In this document: positions 5,842-7,181 of the stretch, piece by piece
Position numbering within the stretch: the first letter of the stretch is position 1
Layout of the letters: every line of letters begins with the position of its first letter
Assembly: GCA_030831885.1 (NCBI GenBank)
Contig: JAURKF010000187.1
Coordinates: 1-7,181, forward strand
DNA from: Flavobacteriales bacterium
Lineage (GTDB): Bacteria; Bacteroidota; Bacteroidia; Flavobacteriales; UA16
Direction of reading: 5' to 3'
Length of the DNA: 7,181 bases
Notes under the pieces: generated by a model
The model's database searches: none
What the model saw: only the letters and a program-made list of their open reading frames with translations
What the model was told of the DNA's origin: nothing
Translations under genes and position numbers: made by a program

Positions 5842-7181
5842 ATGTTTCTCATATTCGACACTGAAACCACCGGCCTTCCCGGCAGTTGGAATGCTCCCCT
5901 CACCGATTTCTCGAACTGGCCCCGCGTGGTTCAAATTGCTTGGCAATTGCACACTGAAGAGGGTAAGCTACTTTCAGCGCAAAGCCTCATCGTTCAACCC
6001 GAAGGGTTCACCATTCCCTTCAACGCAGAAAAGGTGCATGGCATTTCAACGGATCGCGCGATGCGCGAAGGGTTGCCGCTTGCGGAAGTAATTGAACGTT
6101 TTCTATCCGACGTATCACAGTGCACCTATATCGCTGGTCACAACATCGAATTCGACCTGAATGTGATGGGCTGCGAGCTCTTACGAAAAGGCCTACAGAA
6201 TTCGCTGACCGAAAAGAAATCGCTCGATACGAAAGACCTCTCAACCGATTACTGTGCATTGCCCGGAGGACGCAACGGCAAATTCAAATGGCCAACGCTG
6301 ACCGAGCTGCATCTGAAACTCTTCAATACTTCGTTTGCCGAAGCACACGATGCTGCATACGATGTAGACGCCACCGCTAAATGCTTCTTCGGACTGCTGA
6401 CGGAAGGCGTTATTCGCTTGAAAGAAATGGAGGCGATTTCAGCAATCAGCTATGAAGCCCCGCAACTGGCCGCTTCGAATTTTCAGGCTACTGAATCCGT
6501 TGTTGAAGCAACGGAAAACAAATTAGATGCAGCGCAATTCACTGATGAGTTAACCGCCCACGCGCAACAATTCGTTCACCTTCATGTACACAGCCAGTAC
6601 AGTGTGACCGGCATGCAATCGACATCCGACGTAACCGGACTGGTGACCAAAGCAAAAAGTTGGACCAGCGAAGCGTTTCCCGCAGCCATTGCACTCACCG
6701 ATCACGCCAATATGATGGCTGCATTTCAATTTGTAAGTGCCGCATTAAAAAATGAAGTTAAACCAATCGTCGGTTGTGAGGTGAATCTATGCCGCAACAT
6801 GCACGACAAGAAAAATCAGGACAATGGGTTCCAAGTTGTGCTGCTGGCAAAATCGAAAAAAGGCTATCACAACCTTGCTCACCTTTCTTCACTTGCGCAT
6901 ACGCAGGGATCGTATTACGTACCCCGCATCGACCGCAATGCATTGCTTCAATTCAAAGAAGACATCATCGCTCTAAGCGGCGGCATGTATGGCGAAGTAG
7001 CTTACAAAATCCTCAACGAAGGAGAAGAGAAAGCGGAAGAAGCCTTTGTGTGGTGGAAAGAACATTTCGGTGAAAACTTCTATGCCGAAATCATGCGCCA
7101 CGGCCTGGAAGAAGAGGAGCACGTGAATCGCATCATACTCGAATTATGCGAAAAACACAACGTGAAATACGTTGCAACCAA
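5842..7181 (+). CDS. dnaE: DNA polymerase III alpha subunit with fused N-terminal exonuclease (5' part, cut by window edge)
   Basis: This is the replicative DNA polymerase catalytic subunit, of which the first 446 codons are in view. Residues 1-185 form a DnaQ-type 3'-5' exonuclease: Exo I FDTETTG (Asp6, Glu8), Exo II HNIEFD (Asp105) and Exo III HDAAYD (His169, Asp174) are all intact, so proofreading activity is expected. A linker (about 190-243), part of it rich in Ala, Glu and Thr, leads to the PHP domain from about 244. There HLHVHSQYS (His248, His250), LTDHANMM (Asp287, His288) and GCEV (Glu313) retain candidate metal ligands. The downstream KKGYHNLAHLSS, YVPRID and ALSGG segments are typical of DnaE before the polymerase core. 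The palm, fingers and C-terminal domains lie beyond the right edge. The ATG at 5842 is forced by an in-frame TAA at 5827-5829, with no Shine-Dalgarno. The exo-PHP fusion is the known form in Flavobacteriia and relatives, not an anomaly. Confidence 0.96.
   Translation, partial: MFLIFDTETTGLPGSWNAPLTDFSNWPRVVQIAWQLHTEEGKLLSAQSLIVQPEGFTIPFNAEKVHGISTDRAMREGLPLAEVIERFLSDVSQCTYIAGHNIEFDLNVMGCELLRKGLQNSLTEKKSLDTKDLSTDYCALPGGRNGKFKWPTLTELHLKLFNTSFAEAHDAAYDVDATAKCFFGLLTEGVIRLKEMEAISAISYEAPQLAASNFQATESVVEATENKLDAAQFTDELTAHAQQFVHLHVHSQYSVTGMQSTSDVTGLVTKAKSWTSEAFPAAIALTDHANMMAAFQFVSAALKNEVKPIVGCEVNLCRNMHDKKNQDNGFQVVLLAKSKKGYHNLAHLSSLAHTQGSYYVPRIDRNALLQFKEDIIALSGGMYGEVAYKILNEGEEKAEEAFVWWKEHFGENFYAEIMRHGLEEEEHVNRIILELCEKHNVKYVAT

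Noticed and set aside
5687..6091. 134-codon plus-strand open frame overlapping the end of the barrel-like gene and the start of dnaE
   Set aside because: From 5842 on it runs out of frame with the exonuclease domain, whose catalytic motifs are clear. Its own sequence is low-complexity Pro/Ser without a family match.
1..7181. CRISPR array, tRNA/rRNA gene, insertion sequence or phage gene
   Set aside because: No regularly spaced repeats, cloverleaf-like sequence, terminal inverted repeats or transposase/phage motifs were seen on either strand.

Overview
The window looks like a chromosomal segment of a Bacteroidota bacterium. Three things point there. The DNA polymerase III alpha gene at the right edge begins with a fused DnaQ-type exonuclease followed by a PHP domain, the architecture known from Flavobacteriia and relatives. 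None of the seven gene starts has a recognisable Shine-Dalgarno sequence. Two upstream regions carry matches to the Bacteroidota -7 promoter box (TAnnTTTG). A genus cannot be assigned from what is visible.

Left part, minus strand (1-1479): a PAS-containing sensor histidine kinase whose 3' end runs off the left edge, and upstream of it a small heat-shock protein (Hsp20) gene. The two are separated by a clear intrinsic terminator at 980-1023 that belongs to the hsp20 transcript, so the kinase is probably transcribed separately. A 204-bp divergent intergenic region (1480-1683) separates hsp20 from the plus-strand genes. Apart from one promoter candidate it holds nothing I recognise.

Middle part, plus strand (1684-5727): four genes packed with 1-nt, 4-nt and 4-nt stop/start overlaps, hence very likely one translationally coupled operon. 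They are (1) an exported MuiA-family protein with DUF4140, coiled coil and DUF4139, (2) a group III truncated hemoglobin, (3) a FAD-binding amine-oxidase-like protein with a twin-arginine signal that ends in a lipobox, and (4) an exported protein of unknown function, possibly a small outer-membrane beta-barrel. Together they put a cytoplasmic haem protein and an exported flavoprotein in one transcript with two envelope proteins. No function for the set can be read from sequence alone, and this is the part most worth following up.

Right part, plus strand (5842-7181): the first 446 codons of the DNA polymerase III alpha subunit, cut by the right edge after the PHP domain. The 114-bp gap before it carries a perfect match to the -7 box, so it is probably a separate transcription unit.

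No tRNA, rRNA, CRISPR array, insertion sequence or phage gene was seen.
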